NCBI RefSeq assembly: GCF_002272895.1
Contig: NZ_MLAQ01000002.1
Coordinates: 1 to 64,000 of the forward strand
DNA length: 64,000 nucleotides
From: Helicobacter sp. 12S02232-10
GTDB taxonomy: Bacteria; Campylobacterota; Campylobacteria; Campylobacterales; Helicobacteraceae
Reading direction: 5' to 3'
Part shown: piece by piece, positions 1 through 8,675 of the stretch
How positions within the stretch are numbered: the first letter of the stretch is position 1
Layout: each line of letters starts with the position of its first letter
Notes under the pieces: model-generated
What the model was told of the DNA's origin: nothing
Databases searched by the model: none
What the model saw: the letters and a program-made list of their open reading frames with translations, nothing else
Program-made: the position numbers and the translations under genes

Positions 1-129
1 GGTGCGACTCGACGACCTAGCGCTGCAACACAACACGTTCGCAGCGCACGTCACTATTGTGTGTTTTTTGCTAGGCGACGGCGCCCCCCGCGACTTCCCC
101 TCTCTCCCTACACGACCCCCTTCCGGTCT
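1..129. other. Sequencing-adapter artefact at contig end
   Basis: This is GC-rich DNA unlike anything else in the window. Read on the minus strand, the sequence from 129 leftward follows the Illumina read-through adapter: AGACCGGAAGGGGGTCGTGT against the known AGATCGGAAGAGCGTCGTGT. Similarity continues into the P5 flow-cell part, with GGCGCCCCCCGCGA against GGCGACCACCGAGA on the plus strand. About 26 of 30 bases match over 100-129. The remaining bases towards position 1 look like low-quality read tail. Open frames across this segment should not be annotated as genes. Confidence 0.88.
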
Positions 130-261
130 GGTTGGAATCTTTAAGCGAAGGGCAATTTCGGGAGTGATTATTTTGCCCCCCCCCCCCCGTGCGAAAATAT
201 TACCCAGTGAGGTATCGATGTGGGCTTGATCGCGTTTGTTTATTTTATTGATTGGATTCAT
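130..261 (-). CDS. 5' end of an unidentified gene with a G13 tract (partial)
   Basis: An ATG at 261 follows a good SD site (AAGGAG, six bases upstream). The frame is open down to the adapter boundary at 129/130 and gives about 44 residues, beginning MNPINKINKRDQAHIDTSLG. A run of 13 G on the coding strand (176-188) encodes RGGGG and is followed by KIITPEIALRLKIPT. With 13 G the reading frame is open on both sides of the tract, so the gene would be ON if the count is right. The tract sits near the N-terminus, as is typical of Helicobacter phase-variable genes. I do not recognise the family. The gene is cut by the contig end. Confidence 0.5.
176..188. repeat. Homopolymer C13 (G13 on the coding strand)
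   Basis: There are thirteen consecutive C on the plus strand, inside the partial minus-strand reading frame that starts at 261. The length is within the range used for slipped-strand phase variation. It lies close to low-quality adapter sequence, so the exact count is uncertain. Confidence 0.7.
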
Positions 262-832
262 TAGAATGCTCCTTAAATTATCTTTGATTAAAGATTTTAT
301 TACCTACATTAAAACACAATTTCATTAAAAAATCCATTAATTATTTTTTCATAATTTGTGTTTTATAGCATTGAATTGACATTTTTTTATAATTTTGTGA
401 TTTATTTGATTTGATATATTTACTAATATAATTATAAATTTACTATATTTAATATAAATATTATTAAAAATATTTGATAAATCTCTGAAATATTGTGCAA
501 TGTTTCAGAAAATCAGATTAAAAACAGATCTGAATCTAAGAAAAAAGGAAAAAAATACAAATTCTTAAATCTGTTTGAAGAGCAAATGGAGAGCTTCCTC
601 TTTCAAGCAATGCAATCAAAATGCTTGCAAGTGTAATGAAGAAATTTTGGTTCTATATGATGGACTGCTTTAGGAGTGTTATCAGTATTTGCTTGAAATC
701 CTTTCATTCAAATGCAATGAGGGGTTTTATATTTTATTAAGATTTTTAAGATTGTGTAGATAGCAAATTAACAGATGATTCACATACAAGACTTATAATT
801 GCTGTCTAATTTTTTAACATAAAGGAAAAAAA
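262..832. other. AT-rich intergenic region, no gene seen
   Basis: I see no supported reading frame. The first part is very AT-rich. A near-perfect hairpin at 484-509 has arms TCTGAAA/TTTCAGA with an inner ATTG/CAAT pairing, which could be a terminator or operator. The region must carry the divergent promoters for the gene starting at 261 and for the gene at 833, whose SD (AAGGA) is at 822-826. A less AT-rich part (about 570-720) could hold an untranslated RNA, but I cannot support one. Confidence 0.5.
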
Positions 833-1252
833 ATGAAAAAAATTACTTCAATGATTTTGGCAGGCGCAATATGTGCTTCATTTGCTTTCGGTGCTGATTT
901 TTCTAAAAAAAGCAACGATGATCTTGTACAAATGGCAGGAATAGTAGCACCAAAAGATGTTCCTGATTATAAAATCGAACTCAATAAGCGAATGAAGACA
1001 ATGAAAAAAGATGAGGCGATGAAATTCCATCAAAAGCTCGAAGAAGCGATGAAAAAAAATACGGATAATATGACCCTCAAAGAATTCAGAGAAAGACGAG
1101 AGGCTGTTAAAAAAGCTATCGATGCGAAAAAAAAGACAATGACTAAAGAGCAATTAAAAGCAAGTGGTTTGGATCATCATTATCAATGCGATATGGATCA
1201 CCAACACAAAAAATCTCACGATGCTAATCATAAACATTCAAAAGACAAATAA
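833..1252 (+). CDS. Secreted DUF1104 family protein with His-rich C-terminus
   Basis: This 139-residue protein has a clear signal peptide (residues 1-20, ending SFAFG before AD). The body (about 22-110) is lysine-rich and helical and matches the DUF1104 family common in Helicobacter (FSKKSNDDLVQMAG, VAPKDVPDYKIELNKRM). The last 25 residues hold eight His, one Cys and acidic residues (LDHHYQCDMDHQHKK and onward), which looks like a metal-binding tail. The gene is monocistronic, with an SD (AAGGA) upstream and a terminator 12 bases after the stop. The function of DUF1104 is not established; a periplasmic metal-binding or stress role is inference. Confidence 0.85.
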   Translation: MKKITSMILAGAICASFAFGADFSKKSNDDLVQMAGIVAPKDVPDYKIELNKRMKTMKKDEAMKFHQKLEEAMKKNTDNMTLKEFRERREAVKKAIDAKKKTMTKEQLKASGLDHHYQCDMDHQHKKSHDANHKHSKDK

Positions 1253-1263
1253 TCATCTTGCAA

Positions 1264-1290
1264 ATGGCAGGGGTTTCCTGCCATCATTTT
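1264..1290 (+). terminator. Rho-independent terminator
   Basis: A perfect 8-bp stem ATGGCAGG / CCTGCCAT (1264-1271 and 1277-1284) with a five-base loop is followed by CATTTT. It sits directly after the DUF1104 gene. Confidence 0.8.
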
Positions 1291-1386
1291 CTATTCTTCT
1301 GATTTCATTCTTTCTATAGTATTTCAATATATTTGTGGTTTAGTTAGTTGTGTGTGTTTTAAAAATAAATGGATTGTATAGGCATA

Positions 1387-1462
1387 TGGTGGCTTGAGGC
1401 GGAATCGAACCACCGACACGGAGATTTTCAGTCTCCTGCTCTACCGACTGAGCTATCAAGCC
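1387..1462 (-). tRNA. tRNA-Phe (GAA)
   Basis: Read on the minus strand this is a complete 76-nt cloverleaf. The acceptor stem GGCTTGA pairs with TCAAGCC, followed by a discriminator A and an encoded CCA. The D loop contains AGCTCAGTCGGTAGAGC. The anticodon arm has loop CTGAAAA, giving anticodon GAA (Phe). The T arm contains GGTTCGATTCC. CCA is encoded in the DNA. Confidence 0.97.
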
Positions 1463-1629
1463 AAATTTAAAAGATGGATTATTCCAAAAAACCCTTGAAA
1501 AACAACTTAAACGATTTGATTCATTGTTAAATTGATTTGGATTTGACAAACAACGGCGATGAAATTCTGATATTAAAATCAAAAAGCTATAATCTAGCCA
1601 TCAAATTCATCCTATCGTTAAGGAAAATA

Positions 1630-2385
1630 ATGAAGCTCATCTCTTGGAATGTGAATGGCTTGAGGGCGTGTATGAACAAAGGCTTTATGGAGTTTTTTAC
1701 TTCTATTAACGCTGATATTTTTTGTATTCAAGAATCAAAAATGAGTCCAGATCAAGCTGCATTTGAATTTAAGGGGTATGAAGAATATTGGAATTCGGCT
1801 GAAAAAAAAGGTTATTCGGGCGTGGCGATTTTTTCAAAAATCAAACCTCTTTGCGTAGCTTATGATATGGGTATTGAACATCACGATAAAGAAGGTCGGA
1901 TCATTACTATAGAATATGAGCATTTTTATTTAGTGAATGTCTATACGCCAAATTCCAAGCGCGAACTTGAAAGATTACCCTACCGAATGCAATGGGAGGA
2001 TGACTTTAGAACATTCTTAAAGCAATTGGAAATAAAAAAGCCTGTTGTTGTGTGTGGGGATTTAAATGTCGCGCATCAAGAAATTGACCTTAAAAATCCA
2101 AAAACGAATCGAAAAAATGCCGGCTTCACAGATGAAGAAAGAGAGAAATTTACTCAATTGCTCAATGCTGGCTTTACAGATACTTATCGGTATTTTTACC
2201 CTGATTTAGAGGGGGCTTACACGTGGTGGAGTTATATGGGCAAAGCTAGAGAAAACAACACGGGTTGGAGAATCGATTATTTTTTATGCTCAAATATTCT
2301 TGCTCCAAAACTCAAAAGTGCTGCAATATACCCTGAAATTACAGGGAGCGATCATTGCCCCGTAGGCATCGAACTAGATGTTTAA
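1630..2385 (+). CDS. xth: Exodeoxyribonuclease III (AP endonuclease)
   Basis: This 251-residue metal-dependent nuclease of the ExoIII/APE1 family cleaves abasic sites in base excision repair and digests 3' ends. Family signatures appear in order: SWNVNGLRA at the start (Asn7), IQESK (Glu35), VYTPNS, GDLNVAH, WWSYMGKARENNTGWRIDYF and the terminal GSDHCPVG. The open frame extends 31 codons upstream, but MKLISWNVNG is the family N-terminus, so 1630 is chosen as start, with AAGGAAA just upstream. Its last 12 bases overlap the convergent metA 3' end. Confidence 0.95.
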   Translation: MKLISWNVNGLRACMNKGFMEFFTSINADIFCIQESKMSPDQAAFEFKGYEEYWNSAEKKGYSGVAIFSKIKPLCVAYDMGIEHHDKEGRIITIEYEHFYLVNVYTPNSKRELERLPYRMQWEDDFRTFLKQLEIKKPVVVCGDLNVAHQEIDLKNPKTNRKNAGFTDEEREKFTQLLNAGFTDTYRYFYPDLEGAYTWWSYMGKARENNTGWRIDYFLCSNILAPKLKSAAIYPEITGSDHCPVGIELDV

Positions 2386-3294
2386 AGTCTGAGAGAAGTT
2401 CAGTTCATAAGGGGTGACTTGATAAACATAATAATTGAGCCAATTGCTAAAAATCAAGCTCGCCCCTGCCCGCCAATTCACACTTGCTTGATGATTTGAA
2501 TCGAAATAATTTTTTGGCACATCTATCTTTAGCCCTTTGGCGATGTCTCTTTCATATTCTTGCTTTAGGGTATCGCGATCGTATTCCAAATGCCCGATAA
2601 TGAAAATCTTTTTATTATCACGAGATTTGATAATGCCCGCCCCTGCTTCAGTATCTTCACATAAAACACATAAATCTTGGCATTGCAAAATTTTCTCTTC
2701 ATCAACTTTAGTGTGCCTAGAATGAGGCATATAAATCTTATCATCACACCCGTTAAACAAAATATCGGAGGTATTTGTTTTGGAATTGGCAAAAACACCA
2801 AAAACTTTTTTATCCAAAGGGTATTTTTGAATGCCATAATGATGATACAGACCTGCCATCGCCCCCCAACAAATATAAATCGTGCTATTGACGTGAGTTT
2901 GAGCAAATTCTAAAACCTCTTTCATTTCATCCCAATAAGCCACTTCTTCAAATTCCATTGTCTCAATCGGAGCTCCTGTGATGATCATTCCATCAAAATA
3001 CATATTTTTGAGTGCATCGAATTTTTTATAAAACCTTTCCAAATGGGTTTTAGGCGTATGTTTGCTCTCATAAGTTTGCGTCGTAAGCAAAGTAATCTTG
3101 ACTTGGAGGGGTGAATTAGCAAGAAGCCTTATGAGTTGGCTTTCAGTTTGGATTTTGGTGGGCATCAAATTAAATATTGCAATTTCAATTGGTCGGATAT
3201 CTTGTCTGAGCGCTCTAGTTGAAGACATTACGAAAATATTCTCATTTTGAAGCGCTTTAAAAGCTGGGATTTCTTGAGGAATGATTACAGGCAT
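2374..3294 (-). CDS. metA: Homoserine O-acetyltransferase (MetA type)
   Basis: This 306-residue enzyme activates homoserine for methionine synthesis. The MetA active site is intact: nucleophile Cys142 in YICWGAMAGL, and His235 and Glu237 in GHLEYDR. Residue 111 is Glu (GAPIETMEFEEV). In this family Glu111 is the published determinant of acetyl-CoA use, whereas E. coli MetA has Gly there and uses succinyl-CoA. Acetyltransferase activity is therefore predicted despite the usual succinyltransferase label. The start at 3294 has a strong SD (GGAGGGGG). A long dyad over its promoter suggests regulation. It lies 162 bases downstream of the mscS-like gene. Confidence 0.92.
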   Translation of the reverse strand: MPVIIPQEIPAFKALQNENIFVMSSTRALRQDIRPIEIAIFNLMPTKIQTESQLIRLLANSPLQVKITLLTTQTYESKHTPKTHLERFYKKFDALKNMYFDGMIITGAPIETMEFEEVAYWDEMKEVLEFAQTHVNSTIYICWGAMAGLYHHYGIQKYPLDKKVFGVFANSKTNTSDILFNGCDDKIYMPHSRHTKVDEEKILQCQDLCVLCEDTEAGAGIIKSRDNKKIFIIGHLEYDRDTLKQEYERDIAKGLKIDVPKNYFDSNHQASVNWRAGASLIFSNWLNYYVYQVTPYELNFSQTLNI

Positions 3295-3318
3295 AGGTTT
3301 CCCCCTCCGTTTTGCAAA

Positions 3319-3351
3319 TATATAATAAACACGATATGTGTTTATTATATA
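3319..3351 (-). promoter_or_regulatory. Perfect 14-bp dyad over the metA promoter
   Basis: Arms ATATAATAAACAC and GTGTTTATTATAT plus one flanking T/A pair (3319-3332 and 3338-3351) are exact inverted repeats around GATAT. On the minus strand a TATAAT hexamer (3344-3349) lies inside the upstream arm, and the dyad ends 25 bases before the metA ATG. This looks like an operator overlapping the -10 and start site rather than a terminator, because no T run follows. The regulator is unknown. Confidence 0.6.
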
Positions 3352-3456
3352 AATAAAACATAAATCAAAGAAGAAAAAACCCAAAGAATCATCTGAAATG
3401 GAAACAATGAAACATTAGATTTTCAAATGTTTCTCAGATATGGAGTTTTCAAAAAA

Positions 3457-5310
3457 TCAAGCAGGTTTGGGCAAACTCTCGACATAAACGCTTTGGCTTG
3501 GAAAAGCAAAGCTTAAGCCATCGGCTTGGACAATACGCATAATTTCAAGCATCACTTCTTCTTGGACTTTTAAAAACTCTCCCCAAACCACAGTTTTTGT
3601 AAAGCAATAAATCAAGATATTGATGGAGCTATCGGCAAATTCATCTACAAAAACAAAAAGCGTGCTTTTATAACCCAAATAATCATCCATTGAGATAATA
3701 TCTTTTTTGACAATGAGTTGATAATCTATCGAGCCGCGTTCATCGGTGTCTTTTGAGATATTGGGATTATTTAAAAGCATTTCTCTGATTTCTTTAACGC
3801 ACTTTTGGAGCTGCTCTCTTGTAGAATCATAAGTTAAGCCGACACTCATTTTAATGCGTCTGCCAACCTTGCGTCGATTCCAATTTCGAATCGATTTATT
3901 AGCAAGTTCGGAATTTGGGACAAAAAGCATTGCATTATCAAATGTCCTGATGGTTGTGCGTCGCAACCCCATTTCTACGACACTCCCTTCAATATCCCCA
4001 CAAACTATCCAATCGCCTTGAGAAAAAGAGTTGTCAAAAAGAAGCATTACAGAAGCAAAGAAATTTGCCAGCATATCTTTTACCGCCAAAGCAACCGCCA
4101 ATCCCCCGATGCCTAAAGAAGCGACAATGGCAGAAATATTAAACCCTAAATGTTTTAAAATCACCAAAAGAGCAAAAACAATCACGATAAAATAAAGAAT
4201 TTTTAAAATCAAATTGATCACTTCTTTTCGGAATCCATCTGTGCTTTTTTGAGCGATGGTGGTGATAAAAGCTGTCCCATAACCCTTTAGCAAAGAAATC
4301 ACAAACCAAGCTATCAGGGCTATATAAACCACTCCAAACCACACTTCAATCTTTGGAGAGGGAAAATTGGGGTAGTACAAAATATCCAAAGCAATGGCAA
4401 AGCTCCAAATCAATAAAAACGCTGAAATCGGGGCAATGATATCATTGCGGATCTTGTTTTGTATTTCTTGATTGTGGCGAGTAAATTTTATAAAAAAATC
4501 TATCAGCTTCATAATGATGCGAGCAACAATCTTTCGACATCCAAGCAAAATCATCAGCATTACCAAAGAAAGTATGACTTTGGCAATTCCTAAATTACTT
4601 GTATTCAAAGGGATATAGTGGTCAATTTTCTCCAATACCCATTCCATTCCTATATTCATAGCTGCATTTTGAGGGAGCACCTCTTGGGCATTTTTTTGAA
4701 TGTAGCTTAAAATTTCCATATAGGTTTCAAGCTTGGTTTGATAATGATTGAGTTGGGTTTGAAGCGTATGTTTTTGAGCCTCTTTGAGTTCTGTGGGCAA
4801 AGAATATTTTTGAGCTTTTTTTTGGGCAAATTGCAATAGATAAGGCGAGACGATTTTAACCACATCATCTTTTTGACTGAAAAAATCAATTTTTTTGCGT
4901 AATTTTTCTAAAAACTCATACATACTTTGATCAAGCCAAAGCGAATCTAAAGAAATTTTATCGCTCATCAATGCGTAGATATCCTTTGTTTGTTCGCTTA
5001 CTTGAAGCTTTTGCTTGATTTTTTCTTGATCGGTTTTGTTTTGCTCGATATTGATACCAATTTTTTCTTTGTGACTGACAATCTTTGTAGCAAGCTCTTT
5101 CATCAAATCATTTTTTTGATCAGCATACAAAGCTGTTTCTTGAGATTTATGCGGATCCTTTTTATACGTATCTATGACTTGATTGATTTGATCAATCTGT
5201 TTTAAAATCACATATAAATCAATAAAATCTGGATTGTCTAAAGCCTTTAAAGAAATCGGAGCAAAAACCCCAAAAATCATAATGGCAAAACTAAAAATAA
5301 TTTTTTTCAT
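3457..5310 (-). CDS. MscS-family mechanosensitive channel with long N-terminal periplasmic region
   Basis: This 617-residue inner-membrane channel has a signal peptide (1-23) and a helical, Lys/Gln-rich, probably coiled-coil region to about residue 215. Membrane segments then fall roughly at 240-255, 285-305, 325-345, 365-385 and 395-430. The MscS pore/beta core is clear: SLGIGGLAVALAVKDMLANF, DNSFSQGDWI and FVPNSELANKSIRNW. The size and extra N-terminal domain place it with the large MscS/YnaI-MscK-like channels, not small MscS. The start overlaps the murD stop by 4 bp, so it is translated from the murD transcript. The expected role is relief of osmotic downshock. Confidence 0.88.
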   Translation of the reverse strand: MKKIIFSFAIMIFGVFAPISLKALDNPDFIDLYVILKQIDQINQVIDTYKKDPHKSQETALYADQKNDLMKELATKIVSHKEKIGINIEQNKTDQEKIKQKLQVSEQTKDIYALMSDKISLDSLWLDQSMYEFLEKLRKKIDFFSQKDDVVKIVSPYLLQFAQKKAQKYSLPTELKEAQKHTLQTQLNHYQTKLETYMEILSYIQKNAQEVLPQNAAMNIGMEWVLEKIDHYIPLNTSNLGIAKVILSLVMLMILLGCRKIVARIIMKLIDFFIKFTRHNQEIQNKIRNDIIAPISAFLLIWSFAIALDILYYPNFPSPKIEVWFGVVYIALIAWFVISLLKGYGTAFITTIAQKSTDGFRKEVINLILKILYFIVIVFALLVILKHLGFNISAIVASLGIGGLAVALAVKDMLANFFASVMLLFDNSFSQGDWIVCGDIEGSVVEMGLRRTTIRTFDNAMLFVPNSELANKSIRNWNRRKVGRRIKMSVGLTYDSTREQLQKCVKEIREMLLNNPNISKDTDERGSIDYQLIVKKDIISMDDYLGYKSTLFVFVDEFADSSINILIYCFTKTVVWGEFLKVQEEVMLEIMRIVQADGLSFAFPSQSVYVESLPKPA

Positions 5311-6557
5311 TCTTGTTCCTCTTTTAAAACAGATTGTCGAAATATTTCCCCACGTTCTTTATAGGATTTGAACTGATCGAGGCTTGCAGCTGCAGGAGAG
5401 AGCAAGCCCACGCCATCGCTTTTTAAGACATCTTTTATTTTCTTGATTGCTTCTTCCAATCTAGAACACGGGTATATTTTAAGAGCGTAGCTTTCCCCCA
5501 TAGCTAAAAGCTTTTTTTCATTGCTTCCTATCGTAAAAATTTCTATGTCTAAATGTTTTGCCAATTCAAAAATAGGTTTTTGATCTGCTCCTTTGTCATC
5601 TCCTCCCAAAATCAAAAATATTTTTTTATTTTTATAGCGTTTCAGTGCTTCAAGCGTGGCATCTACATTTGTTCCCTTGCTATCATCAACCCATAAGCGC
5701 CCTTTTTTGTCATTAAATTCTTCAATCCGATGAGCACCTACCTTGAAAGTATTGAGACAATCAATATCAGCTTGATTGAATAAAATCTTTGAAGCATATA
5801 ATGCCAAAAGTCCATCAAGCAAAAAAGGCTCTTGGAAGCAAATATCTTTTATAGACACGCCGATTTTTTCAGCCAAGCTTTGTGAATCGCTGTAAAAAAA
5901 GGCTTTTCCTATAAAATTTATCACTTCAGGTCTTTGAGAAAATTCTTCAGGCAAAATAGCATAAGTGTCTTGTTGCATCAATGAAAGCGGTTTGAGCTTG
6001 TCACAAACATAAGCTTCAAAACTCCCGTGCCAACTGATATGATCTTCTTTTACCGGAAGCAAAAGATATAGATTTGGAAAAGCCTTGCAGATATAGTGAA
6101 TGCTGAAAGAACTTGTTTCTAAAACCCACAAAGGTGCTTTTTTTGTATAAAGTTCGGCTAAAGGTGTGCCGATATTTCCCCCACTTTGTGCCCCAAATTT
6201 AGAGAGCAAAAGCGTGAGCATTTCTGTTGTCGTCGTTTTGCCGTTAGTTCCGCTAATCCAAATGGTTTGAGGACAATAAGAGGGTGAAAATAAATCATAA
6301 AAATAATCGTACTCGCCAATGGGATTTTTTGACTTCTGAATCAAAAAATGGGTTGGGGGAATGCCAGGACTTAAAATCTCTATTTCAGAATCTTGTGCTT
6401 TAAATTCATCAGAGGGCAATAAAAGATTCCCGTATTCATCTGTTGATGGGCTTAAAAACTTATCATCAAAAATGACACATTTTATCCCTTTGTGATTAAG
6501 AAATTTGACAATGGGCTTCGTCGTGACACCATAGCCAAAAACTGAAACGTTCTTCAT
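5307..6557 (-). CDS. murD: UDP-N-acetylmuramoylalanine-D-glutamate ligase
   Basis: This 416-residue Mur ligase adds D-Glu to UDP-MurNAc-L-Ala in the cytoplasm. The N-terminal UDP-binding fold starts VSVFGYGVTTKP. The ATP-binding loop is SGTNGKTTTTEM (about 102-113). Later family motifs include VKEDHISWHGSFEAY and LWVDDSKGTNVDATLEAL. It is shorter than E. coli MurD (438), as is usual in Helicobacter. It follows mraY with a 5-base gap and overlaps the mscS-like gene, so the three form an operon. Confidence 0.95.
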   Translation of the reverse strand: MKNVSVFGYGVTTKPIVKFLNHKGIKCVIFDDKFLSPSTDEYGNLLLPSDEFKAQDSEIEILSPGIPPTHFLIQKSKNPIGEYDYFYDLFSPSYCPQTIWISGTNGKTTTTEMLTLLLSKFGAQSGGNIGTPLAELYTKKAPLWVLETSSFSIHYICKAFPNLYLLLPVKEDHISWHGSFEAYVCDKLKPLSLMQQDTYAILPEEFSQRPEVINFIGKAFFYSDSQSLAEKIGVSIKDICFQEPFLLDGLLALYASKILFNQADIDCLNTFKVGAHRIEEFNDKKGRLWVDDSKGTNVDATLEALKRYKNKKIFLILGGDDKGADQKPIFELAKHLDIEIFTIGSNEKKLLAMGESYALKIYPCSRLEEAIKKIKDVLKSDGVGLLSPAAASLDQFKSYKERGEIFRQSVLKEEQE

Positions 6558-6562
6558 ATTGC

Positions 6563-7627
6563 TTACCTTATTTTGATACTCATCAAAGCAATGATATTAC
6601 TCAAAATCGCAATGATCCAAAATCTCACGATGATTTTGTTTTCCGCCCAACCCTTGACCTCAAAATGATGGTGGATGGGTGCCATTAAAAAAATTCTTTT
6701 TTTGCGGGTTTTGTAACTTCCGATCTGAAGAATGACTGAAAGGGTTTCAATCACAAAAATCGATCCGATCAAAATCAATAAAATTTCGTTATTTGAAACT
6801 ATCGCCATATAAGCAATAAATCCGCCGATACCAAGACTGCCACTATCCCCCATAAAAACTTGAGCGGGATGGCAGTTGTACCACAAAAATCCAAAAAGAG
6901 CACCAATCAATGCAACAGAGACAACAAAAAGTTCGCCAGCATCTACAACGCGAGGCCATAAAAGGTATCTTGAAAATTCAGCATTACCAGCAATATAAAC
7001 AAATATGGACAAAGATACCAAAGCACAGATGCTTGGCACACTTGCTAATCCATCAAGACCATCCGTAATATTGACTGCATTAGTAGTTGCTAAAAATACC
7101 AATGTCCAAAAAGCAATCGCTACACCTGGATAATCCCCCAAATAAAGCAAAGGTTTTTTCATAAAAGGCACATACAGGCTTGAATCAAGTCCGTTTATGC
7201 TCAAAGAGCTTGCAACACCTACTGAAACGATAAACAGAAGAATAAATTTTAATCTCGCACTCATACCGCTGTTTTTCTTGGCTGCAATCTTCATATAATC
7301 ATCTCTAGCTCCAATCAAACCAAAGGCGATCAAAACAATCAGACCCAAAACAACATAAGCATTATCTAACTTGACACTTAAAAGCGAAGCAAGAACCCCA
7401 GCTAAAATAAATACTATTCCCCCCATCGTGGGTGTATTTGCCTTGCCCTGATGGGCGGGAACAAAAGTTGATATGGGTTGATTGGCTTTTTTTGATTTTG
7501 CCCATTTGATAAAAGAGGGCATCACAAAAGCACATAGGCAAAAAGCCACAAAAAAACTTATCCCCGCTCTAAAAGTCAGGTATTGGAATACATTGATTCC
7601 AAAAACCGAATACAAATAATATAGCAT
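6563..7627 (-). CDS. mraY: Phospho-N-acetylmuramoyl-pentapeptide transferase
   Basis: This 354-residue polytopic membrane enzyme makes lipid I from UDP-MurNAc-pentapeptide and undecaprenyl phosphate. Signatures seen are [12 protein letters not shown], the catalytic loop with [27 protein letters not shown] and the final [15 protein letters not shown]. An in-frame ATG lies upstream at 7639. I prefer 7627 ([12 protein letters not shown]) because GGGGA precedes it at SD spacing and the start fits known homologues. It is the first gene of the mraY-murD-mscS unit. Confidence 0.93.
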   Translation of the reverse strand: MLYYLYSVFGINVFQYLTFRAGISFFVAFCLCAFVMPSFIKWAKSKKANQPISTFVPAHQGKANTPTMGGIVFILAGVLASLLSVKLDNAYVVLGLIVLIAFGLIGARDDYMKIAAKKNSGMSARLKFILLFIVSVGVASSLSINGLDSSLYVPFMKKPLLYLGDYPGVAIAFWTLVFLATTNAVNITDGLDGLASVPSICALVSLSIFVYIAGNAEFSRYLLWPRVVDAGELFVVSVALIGALFGFLWYNCHPAQVFMGDSGSLGIGGFIAYMAIVSNNEILLILIGSIFVIETLSVILQIGSYKTRKKRIFLMAPIHHHFEVKGWAENKIIVRFWIIAILSNIIALMSIKIR

Positions 7628-7757
7628 AGGCATCCCCATTGTTATTTAGATTTTAGAATTATAAACCAGTTTTAAAGATAAAATCTTTAAAAATTCAAAA
7701 CACTTAAATTCATAGTAAAATTTCACAACAGACAACAAAACTTTAAGGAAATCTGCT

Positions 7758-8675
7758 ATGCTCTCAAAAGACATCACCACCTATTCAAAAATCCGATCCG
7801 AACTGCGTGCCTACATTTGTTACTTATTCACTCAAAATATCAAAAACTATATGCCTGAAACAACTTTTGACTCTGTTTTAAATGCAATCAAAAAAATCAA
7901 AGATGAAATTAAAGCCTTTGATTGCATCTATATTTTAGATTCCAAAGGCAACCAAATCAGTGAAACAATTACGGGGAATAAAAACGTTCGACACGATATT
8001 TGTGAAAATTTTGCCGATAGAGCGTATTTTTCTGAAGCTCTCAAAGAGCAAAAATGTATCATCACTAATCCCTACCCCACCCAAATTGATGGGAATCTCG
8101 TTGTGACTTCTTCCTATCCTGTTTATAATGCAAAACGTGAGCTTCTTTTTGTAGTGTGTGTTGATATTCCTCTTAAAGAAGCTATCAATATCAGCTCTCC
8201 AAGTCGTTTTTATGATGTGTTTTCAAATTTTAGTATCGCTATGTATTTTTCTCTTTCAAGTATGCTCACTCTGGTATCTATCCTACTTTTTATAAAAGGT
8301 ATTGCAAGTTTTTGGACAGCTTCAATCCATTTTAGAAGCTTTGATATCAAAGAAGTTTTTGAATCCACTATCTTGCTCACTTTGGCTTTGGCAATCTTTG
8401 ATCTGGTTAAAGCAATTTTTGAAGAAGAGGTTTTGGGAAAAAATAGCGGGGATAATCATCGTGCCATTCACAAAACAATGATTCGCTTTTTGGGATCCAT
8501 TGTGATTGCTTTGGCTATCGAAGCATTGATGTTGGTATTTAAATTCACTATCAGTGAGCCTGATAAAATTATCTATGCAGTCTTCCTTACAGGCGGAGTA
8601 GCAATGCTTCTAATCGGGCTATCTGTTTATGTGAAGTTTGCTTATGGTGCGATGAACAAGGATGAGAGAAACTAG
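7758..8675 (+). CDS. PDC (Cache-like) sensor domain membrane protein
   Basis: This 305-residue protein has an N-terminal half (about 30-145) that resembles a PDC/Cache extracellular sensor: DCIYILDSKGNQISE, ADRAYFSEALKEQKCIITNPYP and PVYNAKRELLFVVCVDI. Four hydrophobic segments follow, at about 165-185, 205-220, 245-262 and 272-292. There is no HAMP, kinase, GGDEF or methyl-accepting output domain, so the signalling partner is not obvious. There is no classical signal peptide, so the topology is uncertain. An SD (AAGGAA) precedes the ATG. Its 3' end overlaps convergent proC by 4 bp. Similar orphan PDC proteins are known in Helicobacter; their function is not. Confidence 0.75.
   Translation: MLSKDITTYSKIRSELRAYICYLFTQNIKNYMPETTFDSVLNAIKKIKDEIKAFDCIYILDSKGNQISETITGNKNVRHDICENFADRAYFSEALKEQKCIITNPYPTQIDGNLVVTSSYPVYNAKRELLFVVCVDIPLKEAINISSPSRFYDVFSNFSIAMYFSLSSMLTLVSILLFIKGIASFWTASIHFRSFDIKEVFESTILLTLALAIFDLVKAIFEEEVLGKNSGDNHRAIHKTMIRFLGSIVIALAIEALMLVFKFTISEPDKIIYAVFLTGGVAMLLIGLSVYVKFAYGAMNKDERN

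Noticed and set aside
2-229. Plus-strand open frame of 75 codons at the left end
   Set aside because: It lies in adapter-derived and low-quality sequence and reads through the C13 tract antisense to the likely real frame.
1340-1582. Minus-strand frame of 80 codons over the tRNA-Phe region
   Set aside because: It is antisense-free noise spanning the tRNA gene and has no SD or homologue-like composition.
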